A DNA stretch of 64,000 nt from contig NC_092565.1 in NCBI RefSeq assembly GCF_037975245.1, forward strand, positions 8,840,999 to 8,904,998. Reading direction: 5' to 3'. This document shows positions 36,142 to 48,100 of the stretch, one piece after another. The translations under genes were made by a program, and so were the position numbers. The first letter of the stretch is position 1. Each line of letters starts with the position of its first letter. The notes under the pieces are model-generated. The model was not told the DNA's origin, made no database searches, and was given only the letters and a program-made list of their open reading frames with translations. This DNA is from Apostichopus japonicus (taxonomy: Eukaryota; Echinodermata; Holothuroidea; Aspidochirotida; Stichopodidae).

Positions 36142-36210
36142 GGAAGGTTAGCTCAGTGGTAAACACCGGTGCCTTCCAATCATAATGTCCCCAGTTCGAG
36201 TCACTCCAAG
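36142..36210 (+). mobile_element. tRNA-derived SINE head
   Basis: An exact RNA polymerase III A box (TAGCTCAGTGGT at 36149-36160) is followed 33 bases later by a near-consensus B box (AGTTCGAGTCA at 36193-36203). The flanks do not form a tRNA acceptor stem, so it is a SINE or tRNA relic, not a functional tRNA. The element probably continues to the right through about 36270. Confidence 0.7.
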
Positions 36211-36279
36211 ATTTATGTATATATGTCGTCAAGTTACAGTGTTGTTGAAAATTGACAATTCATAATCATGGACGATAAA

Positions 36280-39200
36280 TATGAATGTAAGAGACTGACT
36301 TCGATCAGCTTGCAGCTTTGATAAGCCAATGAGGCTTCTTCGCGAGTTCCTGCTTGCAGGAGGATCTAAAATAGATACATACACTTGTGGGATGCACGTC
36401 AGAGCAACATACCGTAGCTGCGGTGTACACTGTATGACTCACAGTGCCTCCTGTATAATTACTCCACAGTCCGGTGCAGAAAGAGCGTTGTTAAGTATAA
36501 CTCTACCTGTCCAACACTGTCTTCAATGAAAGTGACTGAACGTAGCTAGCTGTGCAGAGATTGGTTTCAGCAGTGATTTTAGTCTGATTGATGCCAGGGT
36601 TTAATGCAAATATGAATGAATCATATTGCAGATCGCAGTTTGTTTTTCTTCCTCAAATATTTGCAAAGAATATTGCCTATTGTGGGCGGATCCTCGCTGT
36701 GTGTGATGTTTGTGTTCACTCATTTGCAATTACTGAATAAATTGGAAAATATACTGCATCGCACTATTGCGCTATACATTTTGAGATTTGCATCACAAGT
36801 GCGGAGAAGTGCGTTGCATTTTGCAATGCAAAACCAGCTAAATCGAATGCTGTATGTAGCATAAATGCCCACTGCTGACATTGCAAAACTTTGTGTTAAT
36901 TTGAACTTTAAATTTTGCTAATGTGTTACACAAAAGTACATTCGATAAAGATTCATATTATCCTACATACTAACTGGCTAACTTATGTAAGTAACTCACA
37001 CTTAACTGAATCAAAATAAGGTCAAGTAGCCTAGCAGAAAGCTTTCAACATGAGTCATAAGTCTGTAGCTGGACAGAATAAACGATAGTTTGGCAAAACA
37101 AGGATCCGTTTATTTTAGAATCGTGATGCAAACTGTATAACCTGCTCACAGGTAATCAAAGGCCGAACTTTTGATGGAACATATTCACGCCCTCTACAGT
37201 TTGATAAAATGGTCTGAAAAACTATGAATCCTCTGAAAAACATTTGATTAAAAAAAAGGATTGTAAATGTTTATTATTTGGAGAACAAATGGCAATGATC
37301 ATTTCTGTTGACCTCGTACTCATAGGAAAATGTTCATTAATAGTTTGAGTATGGGACTACTTTATACCATTAAGCACAGTAGATGGGTGAGACTTGTAAG
37401 TTGTACTACTAGTACTACTACACAGGGATCAAACCCTATCATCACCGGTGTGTATTTTGGTATGCTTGTCTTGTGTGGGTTAGGAACTTTGGAGTTTAGG
37501 TACGGATTAGGTCCAGGCCTATGCCTTTAATTAGGTTCCCTAAACTCTAACCCTAGTTCATTCCCCAACACATCACTGGGCTTTGTTCTAAGAAAACAAT
37601 AATGAAGGCTAATTACAGCATCCCTAGTTACAAGTAAGTAGGATAGGTTATGTTAGGCATGGCTATAACCGTTTTGTACGAAGCCAATCAAAGAATGTGT
37701 TTAGATTGAACCATCGGCGCACACTTGTAAAAATGTGGTAATAAATCAAACCACATGACTTACAGCGACCACTTTGTCACTTTTTCATCGATCGAATGAC
37801 AAATTAATACTCACATTTCATAAGTGGCCTTGCTTTGGTTTCTAAATAGCTTCCAGATTTGAAGAGAGGGACTTCTGGGTTGCATCTATGTTATACGACA
37901 CGAAAGCAGAATATTCTAAGATTATGAAAGCGATAGTCCTTTACAACTACCTTCCTAAAATTGTGATTGTACGGCTAGCTATGGTACCGGTGCACTACAC
38001 ACTGGCGACTACTGAGTATAGTCTACACAGAGACTGTCTTCAGATAATCCATCTTGCCTGCGTACATCGTCTTTGTTCTTAGCATAATAAGTCCAATTCT
38101 AACATTGCAGAGACGCCGAAGAGAAATAACAAACGCTAGTATACATATCAATTGCCTTTTACCCTTACTAAAAAATACCACGGAAAATGACGATCCAAAT
38201 GTATATTGAAGTGGGTGTGCCCTTTCGCCCACGTTCCGGAGGCGGCTCTTTTTTTCTCGTTATTCCAGCATGCATTAAGTCGATTTAAGAAAATATATGT
38301 TTTCTTTCATTTAGACAATCTATTTAAATATCTTGCAACTATGTTTTCCAACTGTCAATTTAAGAGATTGCACAATACGGAAGAACGGTGTACTAGGAGG
38401 CTACCGTCCACGCTTACAATATGCATAATTTATGTAAGCAAGCTTAGGGGGCTTTGGGCACAATTATTTAGTTGGATTGAGCATACAACTCCACTCAAAG
38501 GCAATTGATTCCATGTTGACATATCAACCTCCATATGTATGGTAAATACATTACTCAAAACACAATGAAGTCTACCCGAGTCCTGAATCCCGAACGTGAC
38601 ATTGTTCATAATAATTTGAAAGTACCTCTCTTTAAAATGTAAAGTTCCTTTTCCGCTCTCATAAATGAATCTGCATCCCACTTCCCCTCACAGTTCCGTG
38701 CCCAACACCCAACCTATCCCCCCCCCCCCCGGGTTCGATTTTCTTCACGGGCGCCTGTGTGCACTCATGAGAACACACAGCTGAAATATTTATTTCAACT
38801 ATAACAATAAAGAACAAATAAAGAAGTACTTTCATGATCCCGATACACGGATGAAATGAATGTATGAGGGAAAATTATACAGTTATTTCCCAAATCGGAA
38901 TTCAATTCGGTGAGACTTACCTTTGGCGATGTATTATTAACACAAACGACCGATGCAACTACAATATTTCCAAGAAGAAAATGTTGCAAGTAATCTTGAC
39001 CAGATTAGTTTGAGTTTTATTATAACTTAGATCGCCAGGGCTGTATTAGTACACAAATGTTTACGTATCAAACCCCAAGAGACGACTGTGCTGCCACCGT
39101 TAACCATAACTTAAATTGATAATGCCCGAATATATGAGTTGCATAGCGTTGCACGTAGCCAAAGGCACGTGTTTACTTCGTAATCAGATGAACAAACAGT

Positions 39201-40640
39201 CTGAGTCAGATCTTATCAATCATGGAAAGTTTCAAACAATCATTGAGTGACCATCATCTCCAAGAAAAAAATCTTCTTCGACCAAAATGTCAAGTTGGAC
39301 TTTACACAGGAAGCCTACAATTGAATCTACTATGCATCGTGTGACTGCATGTGAATTTTAGTGATCGCAAGCGAAAGGGAAAATACAATTCTGATTATAG
39401 CAACCACAGCTGGTGGATATGTTTCACCGATCCATCCTCCCCCCCCCCCATTTTTTTTTTAAAAATACTCTGTTTTATGTTATTCTTCTTTCCCTGTTAT
39501 TATTCTCTATACTTCCGGTCATCATGCTGACGTCACCGTAGAGTAAACAATAATTGTAATTGATTGTACTGCAGAGTGTAGCAATGTAAACTGTAGGCTA
39601 ATCCTTCGGCAAACAAACAAACACTATAGTGACCCGAAGCAAACTTTCCTCTTGCCTGAGGTTAACCTTGCGAGTTAATTACACATCGTTCCCAGTTCAA
39701 GGACAAGAACAGGCTCGTCGTACTTGTACACACCTTTCTGATTAGTTCCATATCTGTCGGTTGAACAACAGGAAATGTACAGCAAACAGTACGATCTATC
39801 AACATCTTTGGAAGAAAAATTGTTTTTTTTTTTACCATATACGGTTCGAATTTGTTAAGTGAGCTGACGTTTTAGCAAAGCTCTATCGCCTCACCCCTTA
39901 CCTACCTCACTCCCCGGCATGGCCCTAGCTGCTCTCCTTCCGACTGGAATACAGGGAAGAAAGCGTGGTGGCTGGGATTAATTGTTTAACAAAGATGGTG
40001 AAAATGTTTTAGTCACAGCCACAACCTTATAATAGAATTTCATATCGCGGGGTTACACATTTTAAATAGCAGGGTTAATGATGTCATCATGGCAATATTA
40101 CCACTTTTCAAATGGAAGTGTTAGGAAAGCTAAGCATATAATTATTTCAGTCATGATACACAGGCCCAGGGCATCATGCAGGTGGCTATGGATAAAAGCT
40201 GCACGGTTTTCAAAGTTATAAGACATTAAACTTTTGTTTTATGCATTTGATGCAAAAGTTATGATTTTAATAAATTAAAAGTTTCTTAACTGATCCAGCG
40301 TAGGGGAAGTGGCCTTGATCCAAGGGGTCTAAGGGATGTACCACCCTACCCCTTTTCAAACATATGAGGACATTAAAAGTATTCTTCATACCTTGCTTTT
40401 AGGCCTCGCTAATAATTGATCTACTTGATAGTCCCCTCCCTCCCCACTGTTTTCCACCTACTGTGGTCAACTTCCTAGAATAAGGAAGGGATACTCTGGT
40501 TAATATAGCCATAAATAAAGTTATGAACAAAATATTGAGATTGGGTTCTCATTTGGTAGAGACTATTCTTCTTTATAATATAGTTCGATAGTTAGTTGTG
40601 CCATCGGAATAGCCCTTTAACACACATAGTCACTCTGTAT
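36280..40640. other. Intergenic, no firm gene
   Basis: Several open frames of 60-100 codons occur. The best is 37850-38088 on the plus strand, after a TTTGGTTTCTAAATAG acceptor (begins 'SRFEERDFWVASMLYDTK'), in the phase exon c at 28817 would need, but its later part is not protein-like. A poly-C tract lies at 38719-38730, and T- or C-runs are near 39440 and 39820. Promoter and 5' UTR exons of FAM184A should be between here and 41951 but no signal fixes them. Confidence 0.4.
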
Positions 40641-40670
40641 CAGAGCCGTATATCTCGATATACGGCTCTG
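40641..40670. repeat. Perfect 13-bp palindrome with 4-base loop
   Basis: CAGAGCCGTATAT, then CTCG, then ATATACGGCTCTG. The arms are exact complements. The flanking sequence has further similarity (ACTCTGTAT on the left, CTCTGTATT on the right, in the same orientation). It may be the junction or remnant of a short inverted-repeat transposon or a hairpin-forming site. Confidence 0.85.
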
Positions 40671-41971
40671 CTCTGTATTTATGAATAACGCCACCAATCC
40701 AAATACCAAGTCGTTTTCTCATTGAGCTGTGTTCAATCTGAATTTCAACATAGCGCCATAGACATCGAAATTTTGTTTATAATAGCATAGCAACAATAGG
40801 TCAATTTACCTGTACGGTGTGTATGCAGCACAAAACTGACATGGTATGAAGCCTTGAAAATTACGGTGCACATAAGTACCTGTACTGAGTTTTGCTATGG
40901 TACGTTTCGCACGTATCAAATCAATATAGCCTAGCAAATACTATAACTAAGGAGCAGAAATTTCCTTCGTTAACTGTATTGTTCGGATAATCATAACATA
41001 GCCTACGAAGTACGAGGCAGTACAGTTACTTAACTCGGTCGAGATCGTTACCTCTTGATTTCGGATTTACATTCAGTGAGCCTAATTTAGGTAAGGTAGG
41101 CCTACTTCTTACACTACAGTCTGACAGTCTAATGCTATCTGCATTTACTCTCAAGTGATTACGGACATACTACTACATAGTGTTAGTCGGGCAGATCTTT
41201 TTCAAATTTTAGCTTTCGTTTGGTTCAAAGTGCAGCATGTTGTTTAGCATCTTTTGTATCATAATTGCATTTTAATTTGGCATTACCTACCTAGGCCTAG
41301 CCTGCTTAATGTTACATACACTTGTCAATGTGTTGTTGTCAAAATCTCAGTGAATTTGGAAGAAACTTACTTATCTTTACCAAAAAAAAAAAAAAAAATG
41401 ATACCTAGGGCCTATAACATATCCTAAAATTTTGATCAAGCCCTATCCAAAGGGGGAAAACACAGTTTGATATAAGTCCATTTTTTGAGATACAAACTGC
41501 AAAAGCTGCTGCTGCCTGAACAATTCACAAAAATGTCAGTGTTAAGTATAAACGCTATCCAACTTTTACTCACAATTAAAATGATGTATGAGTACATCAA
41601 ATCTTATCTGTGGTGACTAATATATGTAATGAATTATATAGTATGCTGTTAATTATTTTACCTGTACTAGTATATAAGTTTTAGGTCAGGTGACCAAAAC
41701 AAAAGAAGGAAAATAAAACCAGTTTCATTGTAAATTATCTTTCTGTATCTATAGTATAAATTTATATAAAGGTCTAGCTCAGCTACCCTTACAACATTTG
41801 TTGAATTTTGGAAATGTACCGACCATGTATGTATGTATGTTGTTCTTTTCAGTTTCTTGTAACTTTAATTAAGTTTGAAGGAGACCTGTCTCAGCAGTGA
41901 ATCTACCCTGTGTGATATTGGCATGGAAATACATTAAGCTTTTAATTTCAGACTGGTACACTTTGGAAGGC

Positions 41972-42112
41972 ATGGCAGCAAAGATGGCTTATTTTCATCA
42001 GCAAAGCAAGTTTGGCATGGGAGCAGCCACTAATGGACCAAACAATAACGGTATGGAGGTATCGCCAGAGCTGCACGTGAAGATGTCAAAAAAGATTGCT
42101 CAGCTCACAAAG
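41972..42112 (+). CDS. FAM184A: FAM184A coding exon 1
   Basis: The acceptor TTTAATTTCAG ends at 41951, so the exon starts at 41952 with 20 bases of 5' UTR. The ATG at 41972 is in the context GGCATGG; a second in-frame Met follows at residue 5. It encodes residues 1-47, ending KMSKKIAQLTK, and closes in phase 0 at a GTGAGT donor. Confidence 0.93.
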
Positions 42113-45100
42113 GTGAGTTTGAAACATAATGGATTTGTTTTCTTCATGGTCTGAAACTTATCCCCCTGAAGGTGTCATTTGTTATGCATGCCTGACATGG
42201 GTATGTCTAACTGTAGAGGTGATATTTCTAACCAGTTTGATTGGTCTAAGCCTGATAATTAAAAAGGAGAATTGTCATAACTTAAAATAAGTTAAGATTG
42301 GAACTGATGGTAGTTGTGTAAGTTAGTTGTCTGTAACATAAATTCATATTCACTTAATAATAACTATTTCTCAATAGCCTTGGTGGACAAAAGACAAAAG
42401 ATTTAAAATGTAATGAGATGATCAATTATTGTTTAAATTACAGTTGATTAGGTCAAACAGGAAGGAGGCAATCCTTCTTTGATCAGTTTCAACTTTATTT
42501 GAATAAATGTTGATACTGTTAGGTTTATTGAAAATGTTGGAAATCACAAAAAAAAATGATAAAATACCACCAAAAAAAAAAAAAAAATAGAAATAAATTT
42601 TAATAGACTCATTGCATGTGCATGATACTGTTGTTATGTTTTGTCTGGATGACAAAATAACTGAATGTAATGGAGTCATAGAATACTATTTGATAAGGTC
42701 AAAGGTCAAGGAGCATGACCTTGTTGTACTTTGATTAATCTCAAATCTTTATTTTGACTGTCAATGATAGTGTAGGCTTGTTAAAATTGTTGGGTCATGA
42801 TGATCAACCACAGACAGTTGGTTTCCTTATTACAGTTAGTAATATATTTAAAGCAGATGTGTTTTAAGCATATCATCTCTAATTATAGAATGTCTTAGAG
42901 TTAAGCAGACTTTAGGTGTGCTTTAAGCATACTGTAACATCTCCAACCATGGAATGTCTTAGAGTTAAGTAGTTAGGTGTCTTTGAAGCATAACATCTCC
43001 AACCATGGTATGTCTTCAAGTTCAAACTAAAATCACTTTTGATTGAATTAACAAGCATTACCAGCAGATGCATTTTACTTTGAAAGAGAAATATAGCTCA
43101 TCCATGTAATCATTACATTTAAGAATTCATTCATTTAACAATTTACAGTTGCTTTAAACATTATGGGTTGCATTTGTCAACAAACTACTAACATTGCAGA
43201 CTATTAGGTCTTCTAATTGTATTCTTTATACTATAAACATAGTCAGCAGAACTGAGTTTTAGAAGCTCTTCTAAATGAAGACAATGCACTAATTATAAAG
43301 CCTTTAAACTAATATTATCGGTGGTTCCTTTGGGAATTTCAAAAATATACAGTAATTTCTGTATATGCAATTTGCTACTTTAAGCGAGGAAGGTCTTAGG
43401 TCATTTTGTTTACTTATAATAATACCCTCCGTTTACCATGAATTCTGTCAAAATCTCACTGTGTTTTGTGGCCATATTTCCAGAAGGGATTTAGGCACAG
43501 CTGGACATCTTACCACAGGCATTGCAAATATTTAGCATTTTATAAAATTATAAACAACATTAAAACTTGGGAGTTTGGTCTGTAATAGCCCTAGAGAAAG
43601 TATCAGGTCAGGTCAACTTATTTCAATGGGGTCTTAGATTATTATCATATTGCAATTTGCAACTATTGGCTATAAATAACTTTAATTACAATGTATCTTT
43701 AAAAGCAGGAATTCCATTAATTGCCATCAATGTAGATACCTCAAGATTGGGCCAAAATAGCCAAGAGAAAGTTCCTGTTTTTTTCTTCCACTACCTGTAC
43801 TTCTAAGGTTATTTTTGTGATTGTAATGTTTTTTATGGCTAAAAAAAAAATGAAATGTTATCTTTATACAAACAAGTTTGTTGTGAGTAAAGTACCTTCA
43901 GTATTGAAATTGCACTCAGTTTATCCTAATTTCTAAAAGACATGGCACTAAAATGCAGGAATAACTTGACAGTCCACTTATAATATTCTTGATGATATGA
44001 CATATCATAATCAAATGACAAGTTCAAATTGTTTTATGTGTTTCAAACATACCCTTTTATTCTTCCTAGAGCTTTGGTATTAAAGTTTACCTCCTTTAAG
44101 AACAGGACATTTTTTCAAAAGGGTTAAACAATGATGAATATGTCGCAATTCTTTGTGTGTACTGTAGGGTTACTACTCTAGGTAAAGGCGGTGGATGTAT
44201 GGGAGTGAGATGGGAAGTGGTAGGGGGGGTGTGGGAATGATGGAAGAGGAGGGGGATGGAGGATAGCTAAACTGACATCACAGCTTGATACTTTGTACAG
44301 CATCATTTTACATTTTTAATGGACTGTGTACTAATAAAGCAAATGTTCTACTCTTTGTTACATTTCAGGTCATTTATGCTCTAAATACTAAAAACGATGA
44401 GCATGAAGCGAGCCTTCAGAGTCTCAAAGAGACACACGAAGAGGAAACTCAGAGGCTGTTAATAGAAACTAAAAAGAAACTGACGCATTTTCAAACTCAA
44501 TTGAGCCAAGAGAAGGACCTGCGAAGGAGAATCAAAGAACTAGAAGGTGCCCTGGCGAGCCAGGACCAGCATAAACGGAATGCTTTAATGGAATTTACAG
44601 ATTACAAGAAAAAGACAGAAGAATCGGAGAGCGACTTGCGGGCGGAACACTCTCAAAAAATACTCAGCCTGTCCGAAGATCTGTTAGATGTCAAACGTAA
44701 CTTTGAGTTCAAGTTGAACGAGTTTGAGAAAGCAAAGGAGGGATTGAAGGCAGAGAAAGAACAGCATGTGAGAGATTTGGAGGAACGGTATCGACGGGAA
44801 CTCGACATCCTGAAGAGGGGTCAAAAGATACAAGAGAACAGTTTGTCGGAGGAAAATAAGAAAGCTAAAGCAGTACTAGAGGAGGAAATTGTCAAATTAA
44901 AATCTCAAAATGATCAATTGAACCATCAGAAGGAAGAAACTACCAAAGATTACGAAGGGAAACTGGAAAAATTGCAGGCGTTTCACGAGCGCGAACTTGC
45001 CGCTCTCAGAGACGGAGAGGCGAAGAAACAGAACGAAAATTGGTTGGAGAAGGAGCTAGCACTGAAAGCGGAGTTTAGTGATAAGGAGAGGACTTTGAAG

Positions 45101-48100
45101 AAGAAAGTTGAAGATTTGAATATTCAGATCTCTGTGGTGGAGGAAGAATTGTCATCTTATAAAGATAGATTGACAGACGCTGATGACAAGCTGAAAACAC
45201 AAGCGAGCCATCATACAGCTGTGAAAGAACAGGTCAGTATGGCTTTTGTTAAATTGTTAAATAAATTGATGTTTATCTGCAGTGATCAGGGGTGTGGTGA
45301 AAGAGTGGTGAGAGGGAGGATTAAAAGATGGAGAACTTCTGCGTTTGTTCCTGAACTTGACAGTTCTCTTAACAAACTATGTGTTCACATAGGACATACA
45401 CACATAAGAAAAACTCCACCCAAACTGTGTCTAGATTAAATGAACATGGGTATATATTGGATGTAATTCTCCCTTCCCCTCTCAACCACCCACCCTATTA
45501 GCAATAGTTGGGAGGGTGTCTAGAATGTATTATTGAGGATGACAGCAGTGGCTTGTGCAAAGAGAAAGAAGGGGGGAGGTAGGGGGGAGGTTGAAGGACA
45601 AGAGGACCCACCTCCATTGTCAGTCGTGGGTAACACATGAAGTTATTCATAAGTACCCTTGACCCTAAATCAGTCGAGAGGAATTTAGCATTCGGCCCCT
45701 CCTTCCCAACACAACCTTTGAAATCCTATGCAGGCCACTGAGTGTTTTGCATGGTAAGATATATGGTTTTACTGTTTGAGTACTTACCTGTTGGTCTTAA
45801 CTGTGACACCTGCTTCGCCATAGTGTTAGTATGCATGGAGAGGTATGTGATTTAGCATGAGACCATGGTCCAATGTATAACTTCCATACATCCAAGATGA
45901 GACAACTACAGTAAGGTAGTTCTACTGTTTGTCTCAACAAAACATCGCTTCCTTTTCATCACCCTCCAGAGCAAAAAAGAAAGAAAAGCAAAATGTCTCA
46001 CTTTACCAAGGGGAAAGTGTACTTTCTCTCTACCAATTACAGTTCACTTTACTGTAATACTGTCTTTATAATCATGAAAGTATTCAAGTTAGAGTGTTGA
46101 ATACTCGGTTTGTTAACTCAGCCGTAGTCTGTGAAATAATAGGAATCTATAGACTGTGAGTTTATTTCTATGTCTATAGGAGCAAAGCTGTGGTATCCAC
46201 TATTATTCCTGACATGTTTGTCCCAAAGAATGGTCCAACGATTCTTCTTTGCATGGAGTTTGCATCTAGTATCGTTTCTTCCTATTTACCATTAGGGTTT
46301 ATTTTGTAGCCCTTGGTTGTGTAATGAAGGTATTACATACTGTAGGGCCTACATTTATTTAATTGAATGGAAGGATGCCAAGCGTTAATAGAGGGTATGG
46401 GGTCCTTACCAAGGTCACTGTTCCCTGACGGTAAGAATGAAGTTCAACTTGTACATATTTGTCAAAGCTAGCGTAAAAATAGCATGTTAGGAATATATGC
46501 CAGCAATATTTGTCAAGTCCACTTTCATTTACACATGTACACACACACCCACACATGCAAGCAAACAAGAGCCCAATGGGAAGAATGGTTCCTTGCTTAG
46601 TGGTATAAGTGTTGTATGACATCACCCAATGTCATAATATTCATGCCCACATGTACGACCTATTAACTTACAATTGTATGTCCAAGTTTGGATATTATCT
46701 GATGTAAGGTTGTCAAGTTATAGCAATTTTGAACATTTGGTCCCTCCCAAAGAAATTGGACAAAAGCAAAAAATGTTGTATTGCACCCAACTAAGTCTGC
46801 ACAATATTCTAAAGTCTAAAGTTGATTATATTGCAGTTTGAATTTGGAAGGTTTCTACTCAAATGACCTCTAGATAGAAGCTTTCATTGGCATTCAATAG
46901 GTTATAACAGCAAAAATATTTCACTCATTATTTGGTACAAAGTGAAAAATTTGGGAAATGTAAAATTTGTGAGTTATCCTCTTCACCCAGAATTACCTTC
47001 AGAATCTCCATAATTATCAGTGAAAACAAAGTGTGATTTAATCGATTCCACATTCTTAAAGTTTAGTATCTAGTTTTTGCTCCTGTCCCACTTTCTTTTC
47101 CACTGAACCTACAAACTTGCTGACATTTTTAGCACTGTATACAGCATTTTGTGAACTGTATGAGAAGCATTGATGAATGCTCTCTTCCTCATGAATGATA
47201 ATGTTTACCCAGTGCAGATACATTCCATGTCGATACTGTACATAGCCAGTGAACTTGATTTATTCATCGTCCTCCCAATCAGGTATGGGGAGGGACAATG
47301 TGCATTAGGTGCACAGGCATATATGTAACTGCTGCATGGACCAGCACATACAATTATTCAGGTTGGAAATAACACAAATGTTTGCGAAAGGATTCCATCT
47401 ACAATTTAACAGTATTTTATCGTGCCCTGCGGTAGTAAATAAATACGGGCTGCTATTCTCCAAGCATACTTTAAGTGGGCCTATAGGATGCAGTCCGATA
47501 CATGTATATTACATAAGTAATAAAACTACAGTGTATCAAGATTGAAAGATACATTGTAGCAGCAGATCTGGTTGGTTATAAATTCAGTCAGTGTGTCTTA
47601 ATTGCTTAGTTATTAAAGGTGGAATGGTCCCATAGGAAGATTGTTGAAGTATATATATTGTATGTTGGAGAGTTCTGAAATGATTTCGAAGACAGATGTT
47701 GTTTGTGGTGTCTGGTGTATCAATCTGAGACTATTCATTATAACCTTTGTGTGTTTATATCCAGATAGAGCCAGTCATCTGCTCCTGTTTACTTAAAATC
47801 TTGTTCAAAAGCTATCAGTGGCTGTTAATTGAGTGTTTTTCTGATGTCTTGGAGTATATATGTTTTGTGCAGTATAGGTTAAGGCTTGATAAAACCTGTG
47901 ACAGGCACAGAGGATTAAATAAAAGTTGATCAACAATTTTTGATTTTTTTTGTTCTTTGGCTGAAAATTTTGTAAGATGATTGAATGATAAACTTGATGA
48001 ACAATAATAATCTGAATGGAAAATACAGGCCATCATTAAATTTGGTTCTTTTATATCAATCGTGGTCCCTTGGTTTTGACTTTGAACTTTTATGACATTT

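Noticed and set aside
38795-38989. Minus-strand open frame with a GTAAGT after 'VNNTSPK' (possible signal-peptide exon)
   Set aside because: The first codon is TTG, not ATG, and there is no acceptor upstream. The donor-like GTAAGT alone is not enough.
45233-45439. Extension of FAM184A exon 2 through its donor
   Set aside because: The frame stays open by chance, but the composition changes at the GTCAGT donor and exon 3 continues the coiled coil in the right phase.
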